IMG/VR virus record: IMGVR_UViG_3300038358_000052
Coordinates: 1 to 21,493 of that record
Length of the DNA stretch: 21,493 nucleotides
Direction: 5' to 3' (one strand)
Source of the DNA: a virus
The position numbers were made by a program, and so were the translations under genes. The notes under the pieces were generated by a model. That model ran no database searches. It saw only the letters and a list, made by a program, of their open reading frames with translations, and was not told where the DNA came from. Shown piece after piece: positions 6,594 through 13,293 of this stretch (positions within the stretch are counted from its first letter, which is position 1; each line of letters begins with the position of its first letter).

Positions 6594-6995
6594 ATGAGCA
6601 ATAAAAAATACAATTTCAAACCATCACTAGCATTAGCAGAGACACAAGGATTGTCCTCTGATGAATTTGAAACATTATCCGAGTTGTACATTGATATGTC
6701 ACAAGTGTTTAATGATATGCAAGAATGTGACCCATTAACAGAGGATGGTGTGTCTGCTTTGATAGAGTTTGCAAAGGAGATTAGTGCCATAGAAGTTGAA
6801 ATGCAATTGCAATGGAAGTTTATCAAAAGATCAGACTTTGATTCTGATGAACAGTTTGATGAACAATGTACTAAATGGATGTCTTACTGGTTTATAGCAC
6901 CACATTGTGAATGTCCAACTATGGATAATAATGAGCGTGTTGGGACCGGATATTTTATTATGAATGGTGAATGCCCTATTCACGGAGGCGATTAA
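6594..6995 (+). CDS. Hypothetical protein with C-terminal Cys/His motif
   Basis: 133 aa. I start at the ATG at 6594 (MSNKKYNF) with AAGGTGG upstream. A longer frame from 6531 would overlap the previous gene by 60 bases and adds an unlikely basic leader. The protein is acidic and largely helical at first, then carries HCEC and, 20 residues later, CPIH near the C-terminus, which could bind one zinc ion. No family recognised. Its 3' end holds GGAGG, the ribosome-binding site of the next gene, 10 bases before that start. Confidence 0.65.
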   Translation: MSNKKYNFKPSLALAETQGLSSDEFETLSELYIDMSQVFNDMQECDPLTEDGVSALIEFAKEISAIEVEMQLQWKFIKRSDFDSDEQFDEQCTKWMSYWFIAPHCECPTMDNNERVGTGYFIMNGECPIHGGD

Positions 6996-6998
6996 GGA

Positions 6999-7301
6999 AT
7001 GAGAAGTTTATATGAACCAGATAACTGGATAATCTTAGAAGTTGAACATGAAGGCAATACCTTCCATAAAGTTCTTGCTGGATGGAGTGGTGGATATCTT
7101 GACGGTGATACTTGGAGATTGAATTCTGGTATTGAAAGAATTGTCACAACTGAACACCATTATGAAATTCACGGGTACTCTGGTTCTGTCTATAAAGTTG
7201 GAAAGGGTAGTGAAATTATTCGTTTCAATATCTCAGGTGTTTTGGAGGAATTGATGTCTAGTGGTATAGTTAAGGTAGTGAAAATAGAGGATATATTATG
7301 A
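6999..7301 (+). CDS. Conserved phage protein of unknown function (100 aa)
   Basis: 100 aa. The stretch LYEPDNWIILEVEHEGNTF followed by VLAGWSGGYLDGDTWRLNSG and GYSGSVYKVGKG is a block order I associate with small phage proteins of unknown role. It looks all-beta with many Gly and Trp and no signal peptide. GGAGG lies upstream at a 10-base spacing. Its TGA overlaps the ATG of the next gene (ATGA), indicating translational coupling. Confidence 0.7.
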   Translation: MRSLYEPDNWIILEVEHEGNTFHKVLAGWSGGYLDGDTWRLNSGIERIVTTEHHYEIHGYSGSVYKVGKGSEIIRFNISGVLEELMSSGIVKVVKIEDIL

Positions 7302-7459
7302 AAACATACACAACTGAAGTTTATGAAATTAGTGAGTATATGGATTTGAAGTTTAATCTCCCATATGCTATAGTAAAGGAATTAAAATTGGTTGAGGGGG
7401 ATTCAATAGTTTGGACAGATAATAATGACGGATCGTTTACACTGAGGAAAGAAGAATGA
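7298..7459 (+). CDS. AbrB/SpoVT-like small protein
   Basis: 53 aa. It overlaps both neighbours by the four bases ATGA, a strong sign of a coupled gene, and GAGG lies 8 bases before the start. The second half, ELKLVEGDSIVWTDNNDG then SFTLRK, has the pattern of a SpoVT/AbrB swapped-hairpin domain (L-x-EGD-x-I-x-W...DGS-x-x-L). Such domains bind DNA as dimers and serve as transition regulators or antitoxins. No toxin gene is recognised beside it. The family call is tentative; the gene call is good. Confidence 0.65.
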   Translation: MKTYTTEVYEISEYMDLKFNLPYAIVKELKLVEGDSIVWTDNNDGSFTLRKEE

Positions 7460-8097
7460 AAGTATTTATGGGGAAACCTAGAAATCATTGGATTTCTCCT
7501 TATACAATAAAGGAGAAGTTCTTCTTCTGGAGAAAGGATTATGATGCATTCGAGGATGAACCACCAAAAATCTTAACAGCAACTTGTAATGGGTTAAAAT
7601 CTGTGTTAGATTTCATTCATCCTGAAATAGAATATATCAAGATAGATGATCATGATGTGTGGTCTGCTGATTATACGTTAGCAAAGATTATTTATCCTAT
7701 GTTGGTTAAACTCAAAGATAACCATCATGGAGCACCGGCAGTTGATGAGTGTGACGTTCCTGATAGATTGAAATCTATGAATGCTCCTAGGTGTAATGAT
7801 GCATGGGATACCGATGAGTTCTTCTTTGAACGGTGGGAATGGTGTCTTGATGAAATGATATTTGCTTTTGGATCTAAACTAGATGAAGATGATTGGATGG
7901 GGCAATTTACAACTGGTGTCGCTGACTATGTTTGGGTTGATACTGATGAAACGTATGATGGTTCTACGCTTAAAATATTAGATCATGGACCCAAACACAC
8001 CTTGGAGTATGATTGGGATGGAATCAACAAATACAAGGATAGAATCCAAAACGGATTTAGGTTGTTCGGTAAATATTACTCTTCATTGTGGGATTAA
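7456..8097 (+). CDS. Conserved phage protein of unknown function (213 aa)
   Basis: 213 aa, rich in Asp, Glu and Trp. The blocks HDVWSADYTLAKIIYPMLVK, LKDNHHGAPAVDECDVP, FFERWEWCLDEMIFAF and the terminal NGFRLFGKYYSSLWD match my memory of a protein found in many tailed phages with no assigned function. Conserved acidic and histidine residues hint at metal binding. The start overlaps the previous stop (ATGA) with GAGG 8 bases upstream. It is the last gene of the cassette 2 operon, as cassette 3 begins directly after the stop. Confidence 0.75.
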   Translation: MKVFMGKPRNHWISPYTIKEKFFFWRKDYDAFEDEPPKILTATCNGLKSVLDFIHPEIEYIKIDDHDVWSADYTLAKIIYPMLVKLKDNHHGAPAVDECDVPDRLKSMNAPRCNDAWDTDEFFFERWEWCLDEMIFAFGSKLDEDDWMGQFTTGVADYVWVDTDETYDGSTLKILDHGPKHTLEYDWDGINKYKDRIQNGFRLFGKYYSSLWD

Positions 8098-8098
8098 T

Positions 8099-8173
8099 TT
8101 AAAATAAGTGTTGACATGGAAGTCGATACATGGGATAATGAGTCATACTTTTGAGAAATTAGAGAAATATATT
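8099..8173 (+). promoter_or_regulatory. Early promoter cassette, copy 3
   Basis: TTGACA at 8111-8116, 17-base spacer, GATAAT at 8134-8139, leader AGTCATACTTTTGAGAAA, ATG at 8174. It is nearly identical to copies 6 and 7, 11 kb away. A frame from GTG at 8108 runs through it into the gene, but that GTG lies upstream of the expected transcript start. Confidence 0.85.
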
Positions 8174-8389
8174 ATGAACCTTTACTGCTTATATACCGAA
8201 GACGATAATTATGACCGCACTAATGTTGTCATAGGAATCTGGTCAAAGATGCCGACTAAAGAGGTGTTGCTACAAAAGACAAACATCAACATAACTGAGG
8301 AACAAGCAGAACGACTAATGAATATGGAGACAGTCGATGAATCTTTTGGCTGCTACTGGTTCGACATCGAACAAGAGGGTTGGATATGA
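8174..8389 (+). CDS. Small hypothetical protein behind cassette 3
   Basis: 71 aa, acidic, starting MNLYCLYTEDDNYDRTN and ending WFDIEQEGWI. The start is the fixed ATG of the cassette. The longer frame from GTG at 8108 translates the promoter itself and is rejected. It contains EEQAERLMNMETVDESFGCY, and the overall pattern hints at an alpha/beta fold, but no family is recognised. It is a single-gene unit ending before the convergent hairpins at 8430-8501. Confidence 0.65.
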   Translation: MNLYCLYTEDDNYDRTNVVIGIWSKMPTKEVLLQKTNINITEEQAERLMNMETVDESFGCYWFDIEQEGWI

Positions 8390-8429
8390 AAATAACAAAA
8401 TGTTAATGTCACAAACATATGATTACTAG

Positions 8430-8456
8430 CATCTACCAAGGATTACTTGGTAGATG
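8430..8456. terminator. Hairpin between convergent genes (first)
   Basis: Perfect 11-bp inverted repeat CATCTACCAAG-N5-CTTGGTAGATG in the gap between the + gene ending at 8389 and the - gene ending at 8506. There is no T tract on either strand. It probably acts with the second hairpin as a two-way transcription stop. Confidence 0.6.
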
Positions 8457-8457
8457 G

Positions 8458-8501
8458 AATACTTTACTTTTCAGGCATAACACCATAAAAAGTAAAGTAT
8501 T
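8458..8501. terminator. Hairpin between convergent genes (second)
   Basis: Perfect 14-bp inverted repeat AATACTTTACTTTT / AAAAGTAAAGTATT with a 16-base loop. The stem's own A/T ends give short T runs in both directions (TATTTTA on +). It starts one base after the first hairpin and ends just before the stop of the minus-strand gene. Confidence 0.6.
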
Positions 8502-8505
8502 TTAG

Positions 8506-8832
8506 TTACTTCTTAGATATAAATGCTTGTGTACCATAGAATGCCATAACAATAGCAGCAACTGATACAAAATATGTTGGTGCCATATCACCTAATGTCT
8601 TACTTGCTGACTTCAAGTTAACAAAGTCAGCAAGAACAACCGCAAACGGATATAACAACATTCCAAACAAAGCAAACCATGCCATATTTCTTTGAGCATC
8701 TTGTTTCTTATCTTCATTCTCAATCTTCTTCATTAACGCAGCTCTTGACATTTCTTCATCACTTATAATCCCATCACCATCACCATCAAACTGATTATAT
8801 GTTGAATCTTCTTGTAATACTTTATGTGCCAT
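8506..8832 (-). CDS. EF-hand membrane protein (holin-like candidate)
   Basis: 108 aa. An exact EF-hand calcium loop occurs at residues 16-27 (DGDGDGIISDEE, pattern DxDxDGxIxxxE), followed by a charged linker and two membrane helices at about 50-70 and 86-106, ending in KK. Only one EF-hand is present. It is the second gene of a minus-strand pair behind a T4-type late promoter. A small late protein with two membrane helices and a charged tail fits a holin, and the calcium loop could tune it; this is inference. GGA lies 9 bases before the ATG. Other possibilities are an inner-membrane regulator or a virion-associated membrane protein. Confidence 0.75.
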   Translation of the reverse strand: MAHKVLQEDSTYNQFDGDGDGIISDEEMSRAALMKKIENEDKKQDAQRNMAWFALFGMLLYPFAVVLADFVNLKSASKTLGDMAPTYFVSVAAIVMAFYGTQAFISKK

Positions 8833-8865
8833 TTAATTATTCCATTTTATGAGTTATATATGGAT

Positions 8866-9375
8866 CTATGATTCCTGATCTAACTCTTTCTTTTCTCTTC
8901 TACGATGACCATTCCATGCAAAGAAACCACATAATCTTAGCACATAATATGCAACCTTGTTGATGTAACGAAACCCATTTACTTGAATTGCAATGTCCCT
9001 GAATATAATATCCATTTCTTTTTGAGTCTTGTCTACATTAACATTAGGTTCACTATCAACACCTACAACAGTTAAACTAGCATAGTAATAACCCCAGTCA
9101 TGCACTAATCCAGGAATGAGTAGAATACCCATAGGAGATAACCAACTTCTAAAATACTTAGGGACAGAAGCACCATCAAACACAAATCCTGATTCTACTA
9201 CATGTTGCACACCATCAATATAATATAACCAATCATCTTCTATCTTCCACTTTCTTGATGTGATTACCCAACACAAAAGTGCTCTAATTAATCCGTGACC
9301 CTTTGTGTCTATAATCACAGGACTCATGATTGGCATATTGTCATATTCAAAAGTCATTAGTCGTTTTTTACTCAT
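8866..9375 (-). CDS. DUF1353 protein
   Basis: 169 aa. I start at the ATG at 9375 (MSKKRLMT), with GGAG 8 bases upstream; a TTG-initiated frame reaches 9402 but has no support. The centre, SGFVFDGASVPKYFRSWLSP (62-81) and PGLVHDWGYYYAS (88-100), matches the DUF1353 pattern F-DGAS-x-P and LVHD-x-x-Y, a family frequent in tailed phages and often located near structural or lysis genes. A hydrophobic C-terminal segment (VAYYVLRLCGFFAW) may touch a membrane. Function unknown. It is the first gene of the late minus-strand unit and is followed after 33 bases by the EF-hand membrane protein gene. Confidence 0.8.
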   Translation of the reverse strand: MSKKRLMTFEYDNMPIMSPVIIDTKGHGLIRALLCWVITSRKWKIEDDWLYYIDGVQHVVESGFVFDGASVPKYFRSWLSPMGILLIPGLVHDWGYYYASLTVVGVDSEPNVNVDKTQKEMDIIFRDIAIQVNGFRYINKVAYYVLRLCGFFAWNGHRRREKKELDQES

Positions 9376-9417
9376 ATTATATTCTCCATAGTTATTTCCC
9401 AATCTGGGTCTAATACC

Positions 9418-9425
9418 TATTTATA
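9418..9425 (-). promoter_or_regulatory. T4-type late promoter (TATAAATA, minus strand)
   Basis: The minus strand reads TATAAATA, the exact T4 late consensus, 43 bases upstream of the DUF1353 start. It is the only plausible promoter seen for the two minus-strand genes. Early sigma70 signals in the same gap point the other way. Confidence 0.7.
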
Positions 9426-9479
9426 AGGCAGAATCTTGATAAAGATATATATGTGTGTGTGTTATAATAATAAAAAGAG

Positions 9480-9508
9480 TTGACAACAAGGTCATCTTAT
9501 AGTATAAT
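9480..9508 (+). promoter_or_regulatory. Sigma70-type promoter of the replication block
   Basis: TTGACA at 9480-9485, 17-base spacer, TATAAT at 9503-9508. AAAGGAG lies 7 bases before the ATG at 9538. The -35 overlaps TGAC-N6-GTCA, a half-conserved form of the inverted repeat at 1280-1297. A short TA/TG repeat (about 9447-9462) lies upstream. Confidence 0.85.
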
Positions 9509-9537
9509 TAAGTATAAATTGAGTAAAGGAGTTTGTT

Positions 9538-9777
9538 ATGTATGATTTGAATTTTTATCTGAAATGGTGTGCTACAGTAATTTTGGTTATTGGTACAGCA
9601 TTCAATTCTATGGGTTATTATCCACTTGGTCCGCTTATCTTGGTGTGTGGTGGTATCTTATGGTTAATTGTTTCTATCAGATGGAAAGAACCCGCAATGA
9701 TAGTAACTAATGGTGTAATGGTATTAGTTGGCATCGGTGGTCTAGTTTATGGACTATATTATGTAGATTTATGTTGA
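9538..9777 (+). CDS. Small membrane protein with about three helices
   Basis: 79 aa. Hydrophobic stretches at about 6-22 (LKWCATVILVIGTAF), 26-46 (YYPLGPLILVCGGILWLIVS) and 52-74 (PAMIVTNGVMVLVGIGGLVY), with RWKE between the second and third. The GYYPLGPLI and WKEP-x-x-IVTN blocks look like a small phage membrane protein family I have seen without a function. It is first in the operon behind a consensus early promoter and has a good ribosome-binding site. The last seven bases overlap the next small gene. Possible roles are membrane or host takeover functions; unproven. Confidence 0.75.
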   Translation: MYDLNFYLKWCATVILVIGTAFNSMGYYPLGPLILVCGGILWLIVSIRWKEPAMIVTNGVMVLVGIGGLVYGLYYVDLC

Positions 9778-9890
9778 TTAAAATGGGAATCAATGGTAAA
9801 ATAGAAATAACATTTGAGCATGAACTTATGTTCATTTGGTTTGTTCTATCTGGGATTATACTTAGATTTAACTTAAAGTTAATGTTTTGA
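9771..9890 (+). CDS. Possible 39-aa membrane peptide
   Basis: 39 aa starting MLIKMGINGKIEITFEHEL with a hydrophobic stretch FIWFVLSGIIL near the C-terminus. It overlaps the upstream gene by 7 bases in another frame. The spacing fits coupled translation, but there is no clear Shine-Dalgarno. It fills most of the gap to the next gene. The length is within the range of chance frames, so confidence is moderate to low. Confidence 0.4.
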   Translation: MLIKMGINGKIEITFEHELMFIWFVLSGIILRFNLKLMF

Positions 9891-9904
9891 GAGTGGAGGA
9901 TATT

Positions 9905-10042
9905 ATGTTGGATGAACAAGTTGAAAGATTTTTAAGAAATCTATTAAACCCTGATATGTATGGTTTAGCAGTAACAGCAGAGATACGAGATGATGCTCGT
10001 GTCTTATTGGGTATGACTAGAGTGGAGAGTGGTAATGAGTAA
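9905..10042 (+). CDS. Small hypothetical protein (45 aa)
   Basis: 45 aa, acidic: MLDEQVERFLRNLLNPDMYG and onward, ending RVESGNE. GGAGG sits 5 bases before the ATG, a strong site. It overlaps the next gene's start by 8 bases. The first half is an amphipathic helix, and the end is mostly charged. No family recognised. Confidence 0.55.
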   Translation: MLDEQVERFLRNLLNPDMYGLAVTAEIRDDARVLLGMTRVESGNE

Positions 10043-10463
10043 AGATTTGGTTCAAGATATTAAAGATATGCATAAGAAGTTTGGTGTGGATACATGGGTT
10101 GCTGATAAAATGGCAGGTGATCCTACACACTTCAAATCAATTATGAATGAATATTTAAAGTTTAGACAAACACAAATTCAAGAAGAAGTTGATGAACTAT
10201 ACACAGCAATCAATACTAGAGATGCTGAAGAAGTTGTTGATGCTCTTATTGATACTTTGGTGTTTGCATTTGTTACTTTAGATACTATGGGTGTTGATGC
10301 TAATGTAGCATGGGATAAAGTATATAATGCTAATATGACTAAACTTCCTGGTGTCAATCCTACAAGATACAACCCATTAAATTTACCTGATATGGTCAAA
10401 CCTGAAAATTGGGTTTCACCCACACATGAAGGAAATCATGGCATTATCCCTAACTTTATTTAA
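10035..10463 (+). CDS. MazG-like nucleotide pyrophosphohydrolase
   Basis: 142 aa from the ATG at 10035 with GGAG 7 bases upstream; a GTG at 10029 would add two residues. The all-alpha MazG/PRA-PH signature is present: EEVDE at 50-54 and, after a short loop, EVVDALID (Glu66, Asp69, Asp73), the acidic residues that bind magnesium. A tail rich in Pro, Asn and Gly (PTRYNPLNLPDMVKPENW) is seen in phage versions. The family hydrolyses NTPs, dNTPs or related nucleotides to the monophosphate and pyrophosphate. In a phage this may adjust nucleotide pools or alarmone levels. It overlaps the primase-like gene and lies in the nucleotide metabolism block. Confidence 0.8.
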   Translation: MSKDLVQDIKDMHKKFGVDTWVADKMAGDPTHFKSIMNEYLKFRQTQIQEEVDELYTAINTRDAEEVVDALIDTLVFAFVTLDTMGVDANVAWDKVYNANMTKLPGVNPTRYNPLNLPDMVKPENWVSPTHEGNHGIIPNFI

Positions 10464-11364
10464 ATCAATTTTCGACAACAAAACTGACAAGGTAATGAAC
10501 TTCTCTGACTTCCCAGAGTTCGAGAAGTTCTTATATAAGTTATCAAATATCCCTAGAGTAGGTAAAAGAAATGCACCATTGATTTCACCTGCTTCATTTA
10601 AAAAAGATACAACCAGAAAGAATGATTCTGTTATATCTTGGTGTGGTTGGGCAGCAGTAGATGTTGATGATCATCAAATTGAAGGTGATCTAAAAGAAAC
10701 CTTAGCAAAAAAGTATGGTGATTGGTATTATGTGTGTTATTCTACAGCATCATCTACAAAGGAGTTTCCAAAGTTTAGATTGATATTCCCTTTGAAATGT
10801 CATGTAGAAGCATCAAAGATAAAAGCATTTTGGTATGCATTGAATAGTGAATTGGAATCTATTGGAGATAGACAAACTAAAGATCTGTCTAGAATGTATT
10901 ATGTACCTGCTGATTATAAAAATGCTAATAACTTTATATTTACTAATGTTGGTCAGTATATTGATCCTTATGCTTTAATAGATAAACATCCTACACTTGT
11001 ACCAAAGGGTAATAACTTCTTTGATAGATTGCCAAGTAGTATGCAGGAGATGATTTTACAACATAGAAAGGATCAAATGGATAATAGAACTATATCATGG
11101 AATTCATATAGAAATTGTCCATTTATCAATAAGAAATTAGTTGCTGAATATAGGACAATTAGTTCTACTGGGTGGTATCATAAAATGTATCAGATTATGG
11201 TATCAACTGCGGGTAATGCAGTGAAACAGAAGTATCCAATAACAGCAATGGAAATTGCAGAATTATGTAAAGAATTAGATGTGGAAACTGGTGGATGGTA
11301 TGGTAATAGACCACTTAATAAAGAAGCAGAAGGTGCAATAGAATTTATTTATAAAAATATGTAA
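10438..11364 (+). CDS. AEP-type primase-like replication protein
   Basis: 308 aa from the ATG at 10438, with AAGGA just upstream; an ATG at 10426 lacks a site. The first half has the archaeo-eukaryotic primase layout of phage and plasmid primases: WAAVDVDD (Asp75, Asp77, Asp78) as metal-binding motif I, YSTASST then KFRLIFPL (101-119), and DLSRMYYVP (149-157). The rest is helical and lacks a helicase motif. No TOPRIM primase of the T4 gp61 kind is seen in this window, so this may be the partner of the gp41-like helicase. The call rests on motif pattern only. It overlaps the MazG-like gene by 26 bases and is followed by dCMP deaminase after 11 bases. Confidence 0.6.
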   Translation: MALSLTLFKSIFDNKTDKVMNFSDFPEFEKFLYKLSNIPRVGKRNAPLISPASFKKDTTRKNDSVISWCGWAAVDVDDHQIEGDLKETLAKKYGDWYYVCYSTASSTKEFPKFRLIFPLKCHVEASKIKAFWYALNSELESIGDRQTKDLSRMYYVPADYKNANNFIFTNVGQYIDPYALIDKHPTLVPKGNNFFDRLPSSMQEMILQHRKDQMDNRTISWNSYRNCPFINKKLVAEYRTISSTGWYHKMYQIMVSTAGNAVKQKYPITAMEIAELCKELDVETGGWYGNRPLNKEAEGAIEFIYKNM

Positions 11365-11375
11365 AAGGTGAATGA

Positions 11376-11813
11376 ATGAAATGGGATAAACGATATATTA
11401 AATTAGCAAAAGAGGTTTCTACTTGGAGCAAAGATCCGTCTAAACAAATCGGTGCGGTTGTGATTGGATCTAAAGGTCAAGTTCTTGCTCAGGGATATAA
11501 TGGATTTCCGAGAGGAGTTAATGATAACCCAGAGAACTATGATAACCGAGAAGTTAAATATAAAATGGTGGTTCATGCAGAAATGAATTGTATATTCAAT
11601 GCATCTTTTACTGGAACATCTTTGGATGGTGCTACTTTATATGTTTATGGATTACCTGTTTGTTCTAGTTGTGCTAAAGGTGTTATTCAAGTAGGCATAA
11701 AGAATGTTGTTATGTTATATAAGGATACTCCTACTAATTGGGATGAAGAATGGTCTTGGTCTAAACGTATGTTTGATGAGGCAGGAGTGAATTATAAAAC
11801 TGTTGATTTTTAA
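11376..11813 (+). CDS. cd: Deoxycytidylate (dCMP) deaminase
   Basis: 145 aa. It deaminates dCMP to dUMP, the substrate of thymidylate synthase, with one catalytic zinc. Motifs: HAEMN at 67-71 (His67 zinc ligand, Glu69 proton shuttle) and PVCSSCA at 94-100 (Cys96 and Cys99 zinc ligands). The substrate-side block GAVVIGSKGQVLAQGYNGFP (26-45) followed by RG is typical of dCMP deaminases. It is shorter than T4 Cd (about 190 aa) and lacks the extra insertion. AGGTG precedes the ATG. Together with thyX downstream it forms a dTMP route that does not need host enzymes. Confidence 0.9.
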   Translation: MKWDKRYIKLAKEVSTWSKDPSKQIGAVVIGSKGQVLAQGYNGFPRGVNDNPENYDNREVKYKMVVHAEMNCIFNASFTGTSLDGATLYVYGLPVCSSCAKGVIQVGIKNVVMLYKDTPTNWDEEWSWSKRMFDEAGVNYKTVDF

Positions 11814-11831
11814 TCGAAAGTGTGTTATAAT
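11803..11831 (+). promoter_or_regulatory. Probable sigma70-type promoter for uvsX
   Basis: TTGATT at 11803-11808, 17-base spacer, TATAAT at 11826-11831. The -35 is two mismatches from consensus and lies in the end of the deaminase gene. The uvsX ATG follows 36 bases later. Confidence 0.55.
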
Positions 11832-11867
11832 AAATCTTATTATTAATTAAATAAAGAGGTGAAGTGT

Positions 11868-12935
11868 ATGTCTATCATGGACAAACTAAAAAAGAATTCT
11901 AAACTAAAATCTACAGAAGTATTATCAAAATCAAAGTTATTTACTGATAAGGATATGATTCCAACTGATGTACCAATGATCAACGTTGCATTATCTGGGT
12001 CACTTGAAGGTGGTTTGACTCCAGGATTAACGGTATTAGCAGGACCATCTAAACATTTCAAAACAAGTTTTGGGTTAGTAATGGCATCTGCTTATCTAAA
12101 GAAATACCCTGATGCTGTTATGTTGTTATATGATTCAGAGTTTGGTTCACCACAATCATATTTTCAATCATTCGATATTGATACTTCAAGAGTTTTACAT
12201 ACACCCATTACTAACGTAGAAGAGTTGAAGTTTGATCTAATCAATCAGTTAGAAATGATTACAAGAGAAGATAAAGTTGTTGTTGTAATTGATTCACTTG
12301 GTAACTTAGCATCTAAGAAAGAACTTGATGATGCCTTAAATGAAAAAGCAGTCGCTGATATGTCAAGAGCAAAAGCATTGAAAGGTCTATTTCGTATGTC
12401 AACTCCTTATCTGACAATGAAAGATATTCCAATGATTGCCGTGAATCATACATATCAAACTCTTGAAATGTATTCAAAACCAGTTGTATCAGGTGGTACA
12501 GGTGTAATGTACAGTGCGGATAACGTATGGATTATTGGTAGACAACAAGATAAGAAAGGCACAGAAATACAAGGGTATCATTTCATAATCAACGTAGAGA
12601 AATCACGATATGTTAAAGAGAAGTCAAAAATTCCTATTACAGTTTCTTGGGAAGGCGGTATACAGCGTTACTCTGGGTTGCTTGATATTGCTCTGGCTGG
12701 CAATTATGTTGGTAAGCCTTCCAATGGTTGGTATTGTAAAGTTGATAAATCTACTGGAGAGTTGCTTGATCCGAAGGTAAGAGAAAAAGATACAATGAAC
12801 GAAGGTTTCTGGAAATCTATATTAGAAGAAACGGATTTCTCTGCATTCGTTAAGAGTCATTTCACTATTGGTTATAAATCTATTTTAGGTGATATTGATA
12901 TTACTGCTTTACAAACGGAGGAAAATGATGTATAA
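11868..12935 (+). CDS. uvsX: UvsX RecA-like recombinase
   Basis: 355 aa, close to T4 UvsX (about 390). It coats single-stranded DNA and drives strand exchange, repair and recombination-dependent replication. Walker A is AGPSKHFKTS (58-67), of the T4 UvsX type (GPSKxFKT) and not the RecA GPESSGKT type; Walker B is VVVVIDSLGNL (about 139-149). The blocks LLYDSEFGSPQSY, DIPMIAVNHTY and SGGTGVMYSADNVW correspond to the strand and DNA-loop region of the family. I start at the ATG at 11868 with AGAGGTG 6 bases upstream; a GTG at 11859 would overlap that site. The last 8 bases overlap the next gene. Confidence 0.95.
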   Translation: MSIMDKLKKNSKLKSTEVLSKSKLFTDKDMIPTDVPMINVALSGSLEGGLTPGLTVLAGPSKHFKTSFGLVMASAYLKKYPDAVMLLYDSEFGSPQSYFQSFDIDTSRVLHTPITNVEELKFDLINQLEMITREDKVVVVIDSLGNLASKKELDDALNEKAVADMSRAKALKGLFRMSTPYLTMKDIPMIAVNHTYQTLEMYSKPVVSGGTGVMYSADNVWIIGRQQDKKGTEIQGYHFIINVEKSRYVKEKSKIPITVSWEGGIQRYSGLLDIALAGNYVGKPSNGWYCKVDKSTGELLDPKVREKDTMNEGFWKSILEETDFSAFVKSHFTIGYKSILGDIDITALQTEENDV

Positions 12936-13293
12936 TAATAATATTACAGAATATGATTTTGAACAAATATCTTACATTGAAGATGCTGAATATGATTCAT
13001 TTAAACTTCTATCTGGTCAATACACCGGTGTAGTATTAAGTTATGGTGCTATTTCTTTTACAGAACCTTTGGATAAAGATGCCAAAGCAACTTTAAAGTT
13101 TGAATATGCTATTAACTATGTTCCATCCGGTTTAGATACTGTGGATCTTGAATCCGATATAGATTTTAATAATTATGTGGGTGACATATTAAGTTTTGTA
13201 TTAGATAGTGCTTTTACTGACGGAAATTATAAAATAGGTGATACAAAACATGAACACAGAGATCCAGACAATAATTTTACGGAATCTGATTAA
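12928..13293 (+). CDS. Conserved T4-like protein between uvsX and the helicase gene
   Basis: 121 aa from the ATG at 12928 (GGAGG 6 bases upstream; the ATG at 12925 is also possible). The longer frame from 12889 lies within uvsX and is rejected. The stretch FKLLSGQYTGVVLSYGAISF then ATLKFEYAIN and FNNYVGDILSFVL resembles a small protein that often sits between uvsX and gene 41 in T4-like phages. Function is unknown to me. It is acidic, without membrane segments. It overlaps uvsX by 8 bases and the helicase gene by 44, suggesting tight coupling of the three. Confidence 0.75.
   Translation: MYNNNITEYDFEQISYIEDAEYDSFKLLSGQYTGVVLSYGAISFTEPLDKDAKATLKFEYAINYVPSGLDTVDLESDIDFNNYVGDILSFVLDSAFTDGNYKIGDTKHEHRDPDNNFTESD

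Noticed and set aside
9447-9462. TA/TG dinucleotide run
   Set aside because: Short low-complexity stretch in an AT-rich gap; no origin-like iterons around it.
12889-12927. Extended N-terminus (MILILLLYKRRK) of the protein after uvsX
   Set aside because: Lies wholly inside uvsX; GGAGG at 12917-12921 points to the ATG at 12928.
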